Assembly: GCA_035772405.1 (NCBI GenBank)
Contig: JAYKKM010000176.1
Span: 124,001-188,000 of the forward strand
From: Chrysogorgia sp. JL179-B06
Taxonomy: Eukaryota > Cnidaria > Anthozoa > Scleralcyonacea > Chrysogorgiidae
Length of the DNA: 64,000 bases
Direction of reading: 5' to 3'
Position numbers and translations under genes: made by a program. How positions within the stretch are numbered: the first letter of the stretch is position 1; each line of letters opens with the position of its first letter. A model generated the notes under the pieces. It saw only the letters and a list, made by a program, of their open reading frames with translations. It did not search any database and was not told the DNA's origin. Below are positions 13,679 to 28,600 of this stretch, piece by piece.

Positions 13679-16600
13679 GTTTACTATTTATATAGCGCAA
13701 ATTAGCATGTGTATATATGATCAAATGCGCTTTACAACATCGACAATTTATTTAATCTATTACCTTCAGTACCCAGTACCCAGTACCCCAATCAATTAAC
13801 CTTAGCTATTTATTTTTACACATTAGTTTTCCTAACTATTTATCCTAACCCGCCCTGTCAACTGCCCTGTGGGAGGAAACCGGAGAACCCGGAGAAAACC
13901 CACGACTTTCGGCAGAGTGTTGACCAACTCTTTCCACGTGCGATCAAATGTCCGAACACAGGATTCGAACTCTTGACCTCAGAGGTGGGAGGCAGTGGCC
14001 CTGACCACTAGACCACTGAATATATTATATATATATATATATTATATATATCAAACAATGGCGTAATGTTGGAGCAAAGCAATAATTCGTCTCTTTTTTT
14101 CTTCCTTTTTTGACATTCGAAACATCAGTATTTCGTAGAACCTTATCTCAATCCCCAAGTATACTGCTAGTATGATTATAGAACTTTATATATTCATACA
14201 TGAATTGTATTTACAATTAATATTTATTATTTTTTAATTTCTAGTTAATTCACAGGTCCTTCATTGATAGCAGGTTTCTTGTACCTGACGAAGCAAACCT
14301 GTATAAAAATGTTGATTAATAATAATAATAATAATAAACTAAAAATCTTGTCAGTTCACCACCTTTTTACTTTGCTATATATCCAAACCACTGCCTATGC
14401 AGCACTCTTTTACTATTGCCATTAGAGTTAGGTTTAGGATTCTGTTGACCATTATCTCAAGCCTTCTTACCTCGGGTGTGTATGTTTCCAGTAAATGTGG
14501 CTCAGTTGATTTAACGTATGGTGTAGAACAGACCATCCTCTGCCAAAGACCTAGTAAATAGTGTATACTGTTGGGTGAGAAATGCCACATCTGTAAAAAA
14601 ACAAAGAGATTACAATACTGTGAGAAAAGTGACTTGCAACTCAATTACTCAAGCTTAAAGTGCCTATAACGTCAAAAAAAATTATTGTTTTATTTGGAAG
14701 AAGTTTTAAAATGATAAAGTAACTTCTTTTGAAGATTTTTGCTTCTTCACTTTGTTTTTGAAATATTTCAGTTTGTTTGTTTGTCTGGAATTTCGTCACA
14801 CATGCATAATGAGTTACCGGAGAAGTTTGTGTATCTCTTTCATCTCTTTTATCTCTTTTATCTCTTTCAAACGCACATGTTATTCACATTTTAGTGTTTT
14901 CATTTCATGAAGGCAAAGATATATAACATTCTCTGATAAGTCATTATGTATGACATTTGCATATCAAACAAACTGAAATATATCAAAAACAAAGCGAAGA
15001 AACGAAAATCGTCAAAAGAAGTTACTTTATCATTTTAAAAGTTCTTCAAAATAAGACAATAAAATATTTTGTGAAAGTTCTTTGTCGCCTTACATGAGAA
15101 TGGGTATTAGTCTTTTTCTAATCGTTTTAGTTTTAGAGAAATTGGGCTTTGTTTATCGTATTTTTGGTAAATTAAAGGCCGACATATTTGTTCTGATTGC
15201 GGGCGAATGCGGTCGCTCCTATTAATTTTTGACGTCATTGAGTGATAGAAACACTTTGGAAAAAATAAATAAATAGTTTCGTCACGTTTCACTCTCTGAT
15301 GAAGTGCCTTCGCTCGAAACGTTAGACTACTTACATGCTATTTTGGCAGTACACCAACCTTTTTAGATATTTGATTTGTATTTGTACACTGCCTACGCAG
15401 CACAACACGTTTTATCCTCAGCTAAGATTGACACATTACCTGCAAACTTGTCACAGTAAACTTAGCAATGGTTGCTATTAATGTTGGATATCCTTCGACT
15501 TTTACCAGTTCCGTTAGTTGATAATTGGATTTTAGTCGGGACAGAAGCCGACAAAACTCATGGTAGTTATTGTGTTCTGCCAATGACTACATAACACAAA
15601 GATAAAACAAGTAAACAAATATATAATATACAATATACAAATATACAAATAAACAATATACAAACAAACAAATAACAAAGACAATAATAAGAAATGAAAG
15701 AACTGGATATAATACTAAAAAAAGAGAAATAAGAGAACTTCTATATGTCGAAAAATATAGTTACAGTATGTATATTCTACATATTTCAGTTCTCTTATGT
15801 CTCTTTTTCATATTATATCAATGAATAAGAATGACGCTAGACAGACAGATGAACAAACGGACAGAATGACAGATGGACAGACAAATAGACAGATGGACAG
15901 ACAGCTTGACAGGCAGATGGACATACAGATGGACACACAAACAGACAGGTGGACAGACAAACAGACAGGTGGACAGACAAACATAGAGATGGACAAACAG
16001 ACAGCTTGACAGGCAGAGGGACATACAGATGGACAGACAAACATACAGATGGACAGACAAACAGACAGATGGACAGGCAGAGGGACATACAGATGGACAG
16101 GCAGATGGACAGACACACAGACAGCTTGACAGGCAGAGGGACATACAGATGGACATACAGATGGACAGACACACAGACAGCTTGACAGGCAGAGGGACAT
16201 ACAGATGGAGACAAACATACAGATGGAGAGACAAACATACAGATGGACAGACAAACAGACAGCTTGACAGGCAGAGGGACATACAGATGGACAGACAAAC
16301 AGACAGATGGACAGACACACAATATTTTGAATATTTAAAAGTGATTTTCACCTGGGGAGAATCAAGTATGCCTTTTATACCACCCACAACTTTTTCAAGA
16401 AATTTGGATCTCTCTGCATTACTAAACAATGATCGTCTCACAGAAGCTATTTGAACCAAACATGCCAAGGCCTAAAAGAAAAATATATATTTATGGGCTA
16501 CACTTCACATACATACATACATACTACATATTGTATTAGTTGCTCCCGAAAGGGGCTTTTCAGCACAATTTACATATTAATCGATATAGCGTATTTTAAT

Positions 16601-19600
16601 ACATTGATTATAAAACAGTTTAACAATAATATAAAAAGAATAACTATATAACAGGATATAAAAGGTATAATAAAATAATCTATTCATTTAAGAAGTTAAA
16701 AAGAAATTCTATTTTCAATACTCGTTTAAAACTGATAGTAATGTTTTCAAGTCTGTGCTTAAAGAATTCCAAATTGTTATATAAAAATATATAATAAAAT
16801 AGATATAAAAAGGACCGTTGACCTGTCGCTGTTCTATATTTTGGTGTCTGAAGGTTATCTGGTTACACGTTTACATATTTCCAATCTAGTTACAAACTTG
16901 TCACATAAAATACATAAATAGCTAGGTCCAATATTGTTGACGCGTTTATATGCCATATTAGTATAAATTGACAAGTTTATATCACAAATCCTCAATTTTG
17001 ATTGGCTATCGCAGGAGTTACTATCCGCTGATATAAACCTTTGGGGAAAAAGTCGCCTGATTTCGAAAGAATATTTACTTTTTTTCCATGAAAAATGCGA
17101 AATAAAAGTTATTTCTTGGGTTAGAAAGTTGTAAATTTATACTAAAACAATTACACAACTCGCCCTTGTTTTCTATGAGCGATAGTCAACTCGGCTCCGC
17201 CTCGTTGACTATCTGCTCATAGAAAACGCGGGCTCGTTGTCTAATTGTTAAATAGCATCGCGAATGAATAAAATTTGGTCAATAGGTAACTATCTTAACT
17301 CTTTCAGCGATGGAGTAATATGGTCGTAATTTCTCCAGCCAGTGAGAGTTCTTAAACTCACTACATAAAGGATGGTACCCAATAAATTTTGCACCAAACT
17401 TGCTAGAAAATTCCTGGGCAAAATTACATTTATCTGGCCAAACCATGTTTCTAGACATTTGCAGACTGCAAACAATGTTTGAGTTTTAACGCCATTAATA
17501 TACAAATCGATGAACTGAATATTTCAGTTGACTTTTGTGAAGGACAGTTATATACATCCGCTGTCAGAGGGTCGGCGTTAGATCAGTACACGTCGTACAG
17601 CCGCGTCTTTGGGACGATGTTTTTTAGTATAACCATAGCGCTACTTAACCATGCAAATAACCACTAACCCCCAAACCCCTGCCAAACCAGTTTTCTAACC
17701 CTAACCCCGCCTAATGAGTTTTCTAACCCTAACCCCCCGCCTAATGAGTTTTCTAACTCCCCGTCTTAAGTTTCTTCCGAACCCCCGGCTGTATTTTCTA
17801 TGGTTATACTAAAAAACATCGTCCCAAAGACGTGGACTGTACGTTAACTCTATAGTCTATATGATACAAACGCTTTCTCAAGGAGCACGATTTTCTCAGC
17901 ATTATGGTATATACAATAAATCGTTTTCATTAATACTATAGCATGAACCATTCTATTCTTTCAGTTCACTTCAGATACTTTTATTTAACAAAGTAGCAAC
18001 ATTTATAGCAGGATACAGTATAACAACAATATATAGGCGTTCGTTCCTTACCCGCGATTTCCGGTCGAGTTTGATAAAAATTAGTTTGCCTTTTCTGCAT
18101 AGTTTTTTGGTTAGGGTGGGATAAGACTATTTATAGAAAATGGGAAAGTCCTTGCCACCATTGAGACCCACCAGCTCAGTGTTTTCACCATGAGCCCAAG
18201 GGAAAATTGGATTTTGAAAAGATATTTAGAAAAAAGATATATGGGATTAAATTATCTTCCTTTTTTCCTTGCTGCCTTAAAAAGTCCGCGCTTACCGAGG
18301 ACTCCCGCTTACCGAGGACTTACCGAGGTCTTCATTGCCTCAGTTAGGCTGGCCCCCCTAGGTTTTTCCTGGCCCCCCTTGACAGAAAATCCTGGCTACG
18401 CCTCTGATTCTATAGGTATGAATATTAATTATTTAAAGACAGGTGGCTTTCTACGCGTGCGTATTAATCTTTCCTTTTCTTTGTTTTCCATTTCAATTCT
18501 CCATATAGACATATAGTACTATTCTTTACTCTTTAGAGTTAAAATCTGAATTAAGTAAATAAAGTAAACTTAAGGTGACCCTTTTCAAGATTTTGTCCCG
18601 CTGCGCTGAGTTACCTGCGGTGCCCCTGCTGGTATGTGTATGATAACTAAAGGTCCATTGAAGTAGTATGCTGGCAAAGCACCACAATATGTTTATACTT
18701 ACCAGAGGTGAAAGAGATGAAGGTAAGGCATGATAGAGATCAAAGAACAGCTGAAGAGAGCCAAAGTTAAGAAATGCTAGAAATAAAACAAGCTAGGTCA
18801 TGGTTTGGTTTGAGATGCAGCTCAATCCGGATTGAGTTCATTCCGGTTTTCATTCTGATTCTCATTCCGGATTGAGTTTCATTCCGGATTGAGTTTCATT
18901 GAAATTTCATTATGGTTCAAAATTTCATTGAAATTTCATTGCAATAGATGACGTTGCTTGTTTACTTGCGACCGCATCGATAATCGTTGCTAGTAATTCT
19001 TTCCCCGGTGTTTATGCTTCGCCAAATGATCAGTTTAAGGCACATGTTTAAATGTACAAGCGCAGAAATCGTTGAAAGAAACATACCCGCTATGTTATTG
19101 ATCGTCATCTTGAAATTTCAGATTTCGCGCGATTTTCGATCCAACAGGGATAGAATTCTATGATGTAAAAATGCGGTTTGAATTCACGTTCAATCTGGAA
19201 TGAAACTGAATCCAGATTCATGTAAACAGCCCCTTAGTTATGGTGTAATTCTCTTGTTTTCTCTTTTTAATTATGTATACTGAATAGCAGAATACTAATT
19301 GCGGCATTTTCTTTATCATGCCAATATATTTTAACTTCCAAAGAGAACAGAAAGACAATCAAAAACTCTAAAAGGTTGGGGTAATCCTAGACTTGGATCA
19401 AATCCATTTCTCCAAAGGGTTGGGAGATTTGGGAGCAGCTGATGGATTGGGGAAGAGTGCGATGGGAGGTGAGACGGACTTGGTTCACCTGCAGCGTTTT
19501 GAATCTAATTATCATAATTTATACATTTTGGTGGGAAAGATGATTGACGTTTATATGGGAGCGGCCATGACGATTTCATTTCCTAATAAAAACCATTGTA

Positions 19601-22600
19601 CTTTCTGCGATATGTTGGTATCTAAGAAAACCTAATCGATAACTAATACCATCGCTAAACAAATTCATCTTCGAATATATTAAAGAACGCAAATCACCGA
19701 ATGAAATGAAAACTGAACAGACACACCTTTGACACAAAAACAGGTCGGTAAATCTTGACTCGCTGCAGGTGAACCAAGAGCTCCCCTTGCTGTCTTTCCC
19801 AATCCATCAGTCGCTCCTGAAGCCATCAGTCGCTCCTGAATCCCCCCATCCCAGTATCAAACTGCCATACACCTAAATATTAAAAATTGTTTAAAGCCAC
19901 CTTAAAATGCCTATGAAATGAAAATTATGTTTGTCTCATTTAAACGAACTCCGAAAATGAATAGGAATGGAAATTTAGAGTTCTTTCATATCTCTCGTCG
20001 TTCTTGAAATATTTAGATAGAAATGAGATAATCTATGACGTCAAGATGTTTCTACATTTTTAGAAATTCAAGTATCTCTTGAAACTTCTCATAGTACGAC
20101 ACTTAGGCCACATAAAATAAATTACTTGATTTTCATCATTACATTTTGAAAACATTGAGGCGGCGGGCGGTTTATATTTTATATTTTATATCAAAATATA
20201 AAAAATATTCCTGAAAATTTTGAAATTGGTGCGGGAGGTGTGTTTATATTTTCTTGTTTTCCGAAATATTCTTAGTACAGTCCAAACGGCAAAAGTTGAA
20301 ACTTTCAAATTGAATGTCAGTTTAAATATTCTTTTAACTCCTCTTCCATGTGTAAATCCAAAGTGATCTTTAAATTTCCCTCGATTTAGATTTAAAGAAT
20401 ATTTTACAAAAAATATAAATACCAAAACTATCCTGTTTTATATATCAGATTTACGAATAAATAATCGTCAGATCATTGAAAAATTAAAGTAACTGCTAAT
20501 AGCTGTAAAATTCGGCTGTCTGCCTGCAGAAATAGCAGAAATTCTCCACTTGGAATATCAAAAATCGAATATAAAATATAAAAAATTAACTTTCTTTAGA
20601 TTTTCGGTCGGGCGGCACATTTATATTTTATATCAAAATAAAAATAAATTTGTACGCGGGCTTTTAAATAAGGTGGGGTGGTGATGAGAATCAAGTAATC
20701 TTTTTTATGTGGCCTTATTTACACCAAACATTATTACATCGGAATAGCGATCCCAAATTAATTTACTATTTCGAATTTCTTAATATTCTAAAAATGTGTA
20801 AAGCTCTTTACGTCATAGGCTACTTTATTTGCATATCAGACAAGTCTAAATATCTCAAGAACGACGTGAGATATGAAAGATCTCTAAATTACCATTCCTC
20901 GTTATTTTAGGAGTTCATTTAAATAAGACAAACTTAATTTTCATTTCATAGACACTTTAACTGGCCACAATTACCTTCCCTCCATGAAGTTGGTATTTGT
21001 ACAGCACCCAATTCATCAGCTGACTCGTCCGAGGCTGTACCAATAAAATCAAACGACAGACAGTTGCAGGTGAGCTGTAGTAACTCACTCATTAAAATAT
21101 GCTGCAAACAAAAATGGAAGGACATTGATGGGTTGATTGTAAACTGTATTTAAATGGCGTAGCAAAAGGGGCTGCAGCCACCCAATTATTTTCTATAGTC
21201 AACGTTCTACATCTTGTATATGTCTAAAGGCCCACAGTAATTGACTAACACGCTTTTGTGGATACCCTGCCATTGTTTAACTTATTGTTTATTATGTGTA
21301 TTATTTGTATGTACGTTACATATGACGAAGATAATAAACATTTTATTTTGATTGGTTAACTCTTTCCTGTCCGGCCCAGTCAAAATGGGTCGTAGAAGAC
21401 CCCAAAGTCGTCAATCGAAAAACACGGCACACGGTAACGCAAGATTAAAAATTGAAATTCGACAAGCGCCAGGCACATGAGATCCACTCACACGCCAAGT
21501 TTGATTTGATTTCATACACAACTCTGCGATTGGTTGCATTTTCAATTTTCATGATGCTACGCGGGCGTGCAAGATGGTCTTTTCTAGAAAAATGGAAGTT
21601 TTTCAACCTGATTTATGATAATTAATGCTAATTTATATTAACATAATGCGTCTTGTTCGGAAAATTCAAAAGCATTGGTAACAGCCGGTTTATTGGGCTT
21701 TCAGAAAAGGTATAGGTTTCGCAACAGTTATGGCTATTTCCCGAGATATCAAAAGAACAAAGAGGTAGTTCAATTTTGGATGTTTTTCAGCCAGACAGGA
21801 AAGAGTTAAAGTGCCTATGACACGAAAATAAAATGACAGAGTAACATCTTTTGTAGTTTTTCGTTTCCTTGCTTCGTTATTGAGATATTTCAGTTTGTAC
21901 TATATGCGAATGACAATGGTGTGACGTACACGTGCATAATGACTTATCGGAGAAGGTTATTTATCTTTGCTAATATAAAACCAAATTTAATTTGAATGAA
22001 GCATGTGCGCGAGTATTTCAAAAAACATGGAACTTGTAGAATTTCAAGTGTTTTGTGTGATAATAACAAATATATATAACTTCCTCCGATAAGTCATTAT
22101 GCACGTGTACGTCGCACCATTGTCATTTGCATATAATACAAACTGAAATATCTCAAGAACGAAGCAAGGAAACGAAAAACTACCGAAGATGTTACTCTGT
22201 CATTTTAAGTATTCTTTCAAATAAGGCAAACTTAATTTTCGTGTCATAGGTACTTTAATGAAACCGGAAACAAGTTTGAAACAAGTTTACACAACTTAGC
22301 AAGTGAAGCTGAACGGAACTTCAGTAAGCTACGTCGAATAAAGACGTGACTTAGGAGCACCATGACTGCTCCGAGGTTAAATGCCCTGGCTGTTTGTCAT
22401 GCTCATAAGGGGATACTTAATGCATTAGACATTGATGCAATTTGCAAGTCATTTGTATGCAACGAACAGCGACAAAAACATTTTGGTAACTATCTGTAAC
22501 TCTTTGTAAATTGTAAACTGTTCAGTATACTGTTCACAAAGAAAAGTTCTTGAAGTTACATTGTATGGTTTGTACCTTATAAATATAGTTATCTTAAATA

Positions 22601-25600
22601 TCTCTACATTCTCTCAAGGGTGTTGCATTCGGGACAGTGGGACACCCTCAACTGGATCGAGCAACCTATTGTCCTCCGATGCCAGAAAATGAAGCCCGAA
22701 AAATTTGACAGGCGCCATTACTAAGGGACCAAAGTTGTAGTAAATCTGTAGACAGGTCATGAATCGTTTTGCCCAGTAATTTGAAAAATGTCTTCTGGTC
22801 CTCTTTATAGTAAAATTATATTATTTTTTGGATGGTAAGAGCACATAAACCAACAAAAACCTCATAGGATCCTCAGTTGGTCCCTTAGTCATGGCGGACT
22901 TTCGGCTTCATTTTCTGAACAATAGTTGCTCGATCCAGTCTTCTTTCGAGATCAGTGGTGGGCCCACATAGCTACATAGCTATATCAGACACTACTGAAT
23001 ATTATACCATTGTTTAAATAAATAAATGGTTTATTAACATATTTTCGCACCAAAATGATGAATTACAATATGTTTACAAAAAGTTAAAACTATTTACAGA
23101 GTTAAAAATATTTTATAAAATATTAAGAATATTAACAGGTATTAAAAGTATTTAAAGCCAACAATTAAAAATGTAAGTATATTTATATTATAGCTATTAT
23201 GACTCATAGAACTAGAACACATTGCCGGTATGAAACTGGTTTTGTAACGGTCTGTCCGACATTTCGGTAACGAATAGTTCATGTTATTGCGTAAAACTCG
23301 TCCGTGCGTGTCCTCGCAGGTCGCGGGTAAAAGGTGACGAAGATGGGAACTAGGTTCTTGAATCTTCTTAAAAGTTTTATTGCATAGAACTTGTCGTTTA
23401 TCTTCCAGGCGAAGGCATTGTGCGATATTAAGGGCATCTTCGTAATGAATTCCAGGATGAATGATGCGTAGAGCTCTTTTTGAACAAGTTCAATTTTATC
23501 TGACAGATATTTTGGTAAATTAGTATGCCAGACTGGGCAAGCGTATTCAAGGATTGACCTCACGAAGAAAAGTAAATCACAAGGAGGTCAGACGGAGGAA
23601 CACCACTGCGATGTAAGACACGTATGATGTGTAATCGTTTAGAAGCCTTCTTCACCATTACTTCTACATTGTCTTTCCATTTAAGTTTGTTATTGAAAGT
23701 TACACCCAAAACTTTAAACGAGGAAACCATATTAAGCGGTTGTCCGTCTATACAAAGTCGAGGTATATCCGGTTGATTACGAAGAAAGCTGATTGTCATT
23801 TCCTTACACTTTTTACCATTTACCTTCATATGGTTTTGGGTTGCCCAAAATTGGATTGCATTAAGGTCGGATTGGAGAGTTGAGGGCTCATTTATGGTCA
23901 AAACCCAGATCCACATACACTCAAAGGCTGCGTCTTCGAGATCTGCTCTTCTTTTCGATGGTATGTCAGCAGAGACGAAAGCACAAAATTCAGCAATAAC
24001 TTAACGTAGCTATGTGGACCATCAGTTGCTGCATCAGCCACTTATAAGCGAAAAATAACCTTTTTTTCACTTTACGTTTCACTCTGTGATGAAGGGACTT
24101 CACTCGAAACGTTAGACTACTTACACGCTATTTCAGCAGTACACCAAACTTTTAGGGAAACGTTACACCACGGGCGGAGAGGGAGGGTTAGCACGCCATT
24201 TATCCGGTCAGTCTTCTGGACGATCTTTTTTAATATCCGCGAGAAATGCCTATATTACGATAATATAATATACATCATAGAACTGCATGCTAACCACAAA
24301 ACAACTTAGATCCTAACCCTAACCACCGCCCGATGGGTTCTCTAACCCTAACCCCTGCGACACAGGAAAGCTAAGTAAAAATCCAATGACTAACCTTAAT
24401 ACTAATAAAAGGATCGTCCAGAAGACGACTGCTTGCCGCTGACCAGGATAAATCGCGTGCTCACCCTCCCTCTCCGCCCGTCGAAACTTTTAGAAATATA
24501 ATTACCATAGCAAGTTGTGTAAACATCGCTTCCGATTTTGAAACATCGTTTTAAGTCTCCTTTCCAGTTCCCCTCCCTTCTGCTATAGTCTAAGTAGTTG
24601 TTTTTTTAGAAATGCTTATGTATCATGAACACCATAATGAGTTTTTTATTACGTGTATTATAACAAAAAAACTAACTCCTGATAAAGCCGTAATACGATC
24701 CTTGCCTGACATTTTAATAATAAGGAAATTTGCAACCAAAATGGCCAAAAATGCGATTTTTAGAAAACTAATTTGCATAAAATATGCCGCTTATCATAAA
24801 CACACTTTCTCTAAATATACAAATGCTACAAGTGTGAAACGTTTCAATAATCAAAACCACCAACTAGAGATAGCTCTAGCGGAGGTCTTGATTATTGGCA
24901 ATGAACCAAAATAAAGCTCAGATCTGCATTATAAAACTTTTTATGCGGAAAAATGCAATTTCTCGTGATTTAGACTATCGAGCCAAGGTGGCTTAGCCAC
25001 CTTAAAAAGGTTATTTACACATACCTGATTTTCCTCTTGAAGATTAATATGTTTCTCAAATGCCTCTTTTAACAAGGAACATGACAACATAAAAATATCA
25101 TACAAAGCAACATCTCGAAATGAGGAAGCAATCTGAAAATAATAATCAAACATTTTTTAATTGGAAACCATTAGCCAAGCTAGAATAAATATTTATTTAA
25201 CCGAGTACCGTCCAAAAAACCACGGGTAAACCGATTTTTCACATGTTTACAAACAACAGCTAGAAAACATGCAACTCATGCAAGACTTCGTGAATTTCAA
25301 ATTCAAAAGAATGTTTATGTTATAAACAATTTAAATACAATTATTTATAAAAATAGGTACGCTCAGGCGTACATGTATCTGCACTAAAATTTTTAAAACA
25401 GGAAGCGTATACATATAATATATCCCATCATGTTCTATCCGCCCCTAGAGTTTCCGATTTCCCCCATCCATGGTCCCCAGACCTCGCACGCCGTGTATTT
25501 GTAGCCCACAAATTGCAAAAGGCCGTTTGCCGTAAATTTTGAACGTTATCTCGGCCAATATTTAACCGATTTTAATTCCGAAAACAGATTTGGAATACAT

Positions 25601-28600
25601 AACATACGTGTCTATTATGTTACACAAATGTGCATACCCTTCGTAAAAAAACTGTTTATGTACTTAGAAATTAATCGGCAATCAGCGGCCGCTTCATCGT
25701 TTATTATTTTGAACGTTATCTCGGTCAATATTTAACCGTTTTCAATTCTGAAAACAGATTTGGAATTACCGAGTCTAAATACATAACATTCGCCTATTAT
25801 ATATATTACGTAAAGTACTTAGAAATTTATAATCGGCCATGTTTGTACCGTTTGTCTCGCCAAACAGACAAGGAAGGTTTGGGAGCTAAAAGTATACTTA
25901 GTCTACTACCAATTATACAATTATGTGGTCACATAAAGTGCCTATAACGTCAAAAAACTTTATTGTTTTATTTGGAAGAACTTTTAAAATGATAAAGTAA
26001 CTTCTTTTGAAGATTTTTTTTCTTCGCTTTGTTTTTTATATATTTCAGTTTGTTTGATATGCAAATGTCTGGAATTTTCGTCACACATGCATAATGACTT
26101 ATCAGAGAATGTTATATATATTTGCCTTCATGAAATGAAAACACTAAAGTGTGAATAACATGTGCGCGTGTTTCTCTCACAACACCAAGCTTCTTGATTT
26201 TAAAGGATTTCGTTTGAGAATAAAAGTGATACACAAACTTCTCCGGTAAGTCATTATGCATGTGTGACGAAATTCCTGACATTTGCATATCAAACTGAAT
26301 AAGAACTGAAATAAGTTACTTTATCATTTTAAAAGTTCTTCCAAATAAGACAATAAATTTTTTGATACTGAGCTACACCAAATACATAATATAAAGACCT
26401 GCTTATCTCAAACTCATTAATAATTCATGAGCCGAAAACAAAGGAAATCAGTACCGAGATGGACAACTGGATATCTGGTCTTAATTAGCATAGGATTTTG
26501 ACAATTTCCAATTTGTAGATCCAATTTTTTAAAAAACTAAAAAACTAAAAAAACATGATTTTTTTTGTGTAAAATAATTGGATCTACAGAAATTTTTTTA
26601 ATCTGCCTATTTATTAATTAAACTAAAAGAAATGTTTAAATGCAAAAAAAATCGGGGGTCACCGACTCGTTTGCGAAATAAATTAGATTAAATGTTCATT
26701 TTCGGCCATTTTGAAACGTCACTGTTGTCATAGCAACAGATGAAACACTTTAGCCATTAATAGTATTTGATGCCCTGAAAGTTATTATATGCATAGCTTT
26801 AGTTTCAATTTTTACCGAAATATCCATGGGCACTTTTCGAGATTGAAATTTGCATTTTTGCCACCTTTCAAGAAACAGTAGGGAGCCACCTTAAAATACT
26901 GATTCGTTCGAGATGTAATATCAAACACTCGAATGTTCCATCCTCTATCCAGTCACCTCGAATTTGGTTAAAAAACTCGGGTATCGCCTCGTTTTTCAAC
27001 CTAATACTTGGGGACTGGATATCGGATGAAACACTGTTTCTCGTGTTTGATCTATTACATCAAAGCTGAGGATAAACAACAAACCTTTCGATGTTTTGTT
27101 AGCGAACGACAGGAGCTTGCCTATCAAAAATAAAATTAGGAAGAAGTATCACAAAGATACAAGAAGTATGGCAAGAAGTATAAAATTAGCAAGACGTATC
27201 ACAAAGATACAATAATGTTTTATTGTTGTGGATTGCGATATATTGTACATTGAGTGGCAAGAAGTATAAAATTAGGAAGAAGTATCACAAAGATTTGTAC
27301 ATTAAGAGGCAAGAAGTATAAAATTAGCAAGACGTATCACAAAGATACAATGTTTTATTGTTGTGGATTACGATATATTGTACATGAGCAGCATACCTGA
27401 TTCATTTCACAAACAGTAGCAGATAAAATTTGAACACCAATAATCCAGTATTCGATTGAACCCTAAAGTCGTAACAGAAGATATGCATTCATGGACCAAA
27501 TATTTAGATTCCAATGAATGCCAAAAATAATGCACATATTCAGGGTACTAAAATTTACAGTATACCAACAAAAGTTGCAATACTAAGTTAACTTAAGGTG
27601 GCTCGATATTGCATTTTTCTGCATAAAAATGTTTGTAATGCAGATCTGAGCTTCATCGTGGTTCATTGCATAGCTCTAGTGGTGGTCTTGTTTACTGAAA
27701 ATATTTATACCCTCAAAGTTTACCTGAGTGGAGAAATCGTGTTTCCAATAAATACAGAAAACTAATTTGCATAACATCTGCCGCTTATCATAAACACAAT
27801 TTCTCTAGACATACAAATGCTACAAGTGTGAAATGTTTCAATAATCAAGACCACCGCTAAAGCTATGCAATGAACCAAAATAAAGCTCAGATCTTTTATG
27901 GGGAACAAATGTTTTATGGGGAAAAATGCAATTTCTCGTGATTTAGAATATCGAGCCACTTTAATAAAACAAAGTACCTTGAGAAACTCTTTAATCTCTT
28001 CAGTAATCTTTCGAAAAACAAAGTGATCTTTTCTGTTGTCAAACCAACTAAGCTTTGAAATCTTTGCCAATAGCTATACAAATGTTAAAAAAACGTGTAA
28101 ATGTAAAAAAATGTAAATTTTATTGCAACACAAGTTACATGAGAAATTGCATCATGTTCTGCAATCATCAAGTATCGTGTAATTTTTGTTCTACTTTTCT
28201 CAACAATGCTGCAGCAGATTTTTTAAGAAAACAAATCTGCATTTACCAGCCCTTGCCCGGAAAGGCACTCAATTCAGCGGTTATAACTTGCATATTATAC
28301 GCTTAACATTACGCGAACTTTAGAGACATTGCCCTATGTTATAAGATGTTACGCACAGTTTTGAAACATTGCGCTAAGTTATGAGACGTTATACGAATAG
28401 TTTGGAGACATTGCGTTAAGTTTGAAAACATTACGCTAACTTTGTAGATGTAGCAGTAGGCAATGCCTGTGTAACTGCCACACAAGATAAAAGAGGGACA
28501 CTGGACAATACGATTGGTACTATATTTTATTTATCACAAACGATGCACACTGCTGTATTCCCGCGCGTTCTTGTCAGTCGCTGCGGGCTTCCGGTGGCGC

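Noticed and set aside
13955..14019. tRNA gene on the minus strand
   Set aside because: A- and B-box-like motifs are present but there is no full cloverleaf. The sequence runs into a SINE body with an (ATT)n tail.
15808..16468. Cys/Ser/Val-rich and Asp/Arg/Gln-rich open frames
   Set aside because: Products of the GACA/GATG array in an XPO7 intron. Only the end of one of them (16352-16471) is real, as XPO7 exon 11.
23279..23563. Intact LINE protein
   Set aside because: The frame departs from RT-like wording after SDKIELVQK and the usual continuation is in another frame, so it is a broken fragment.
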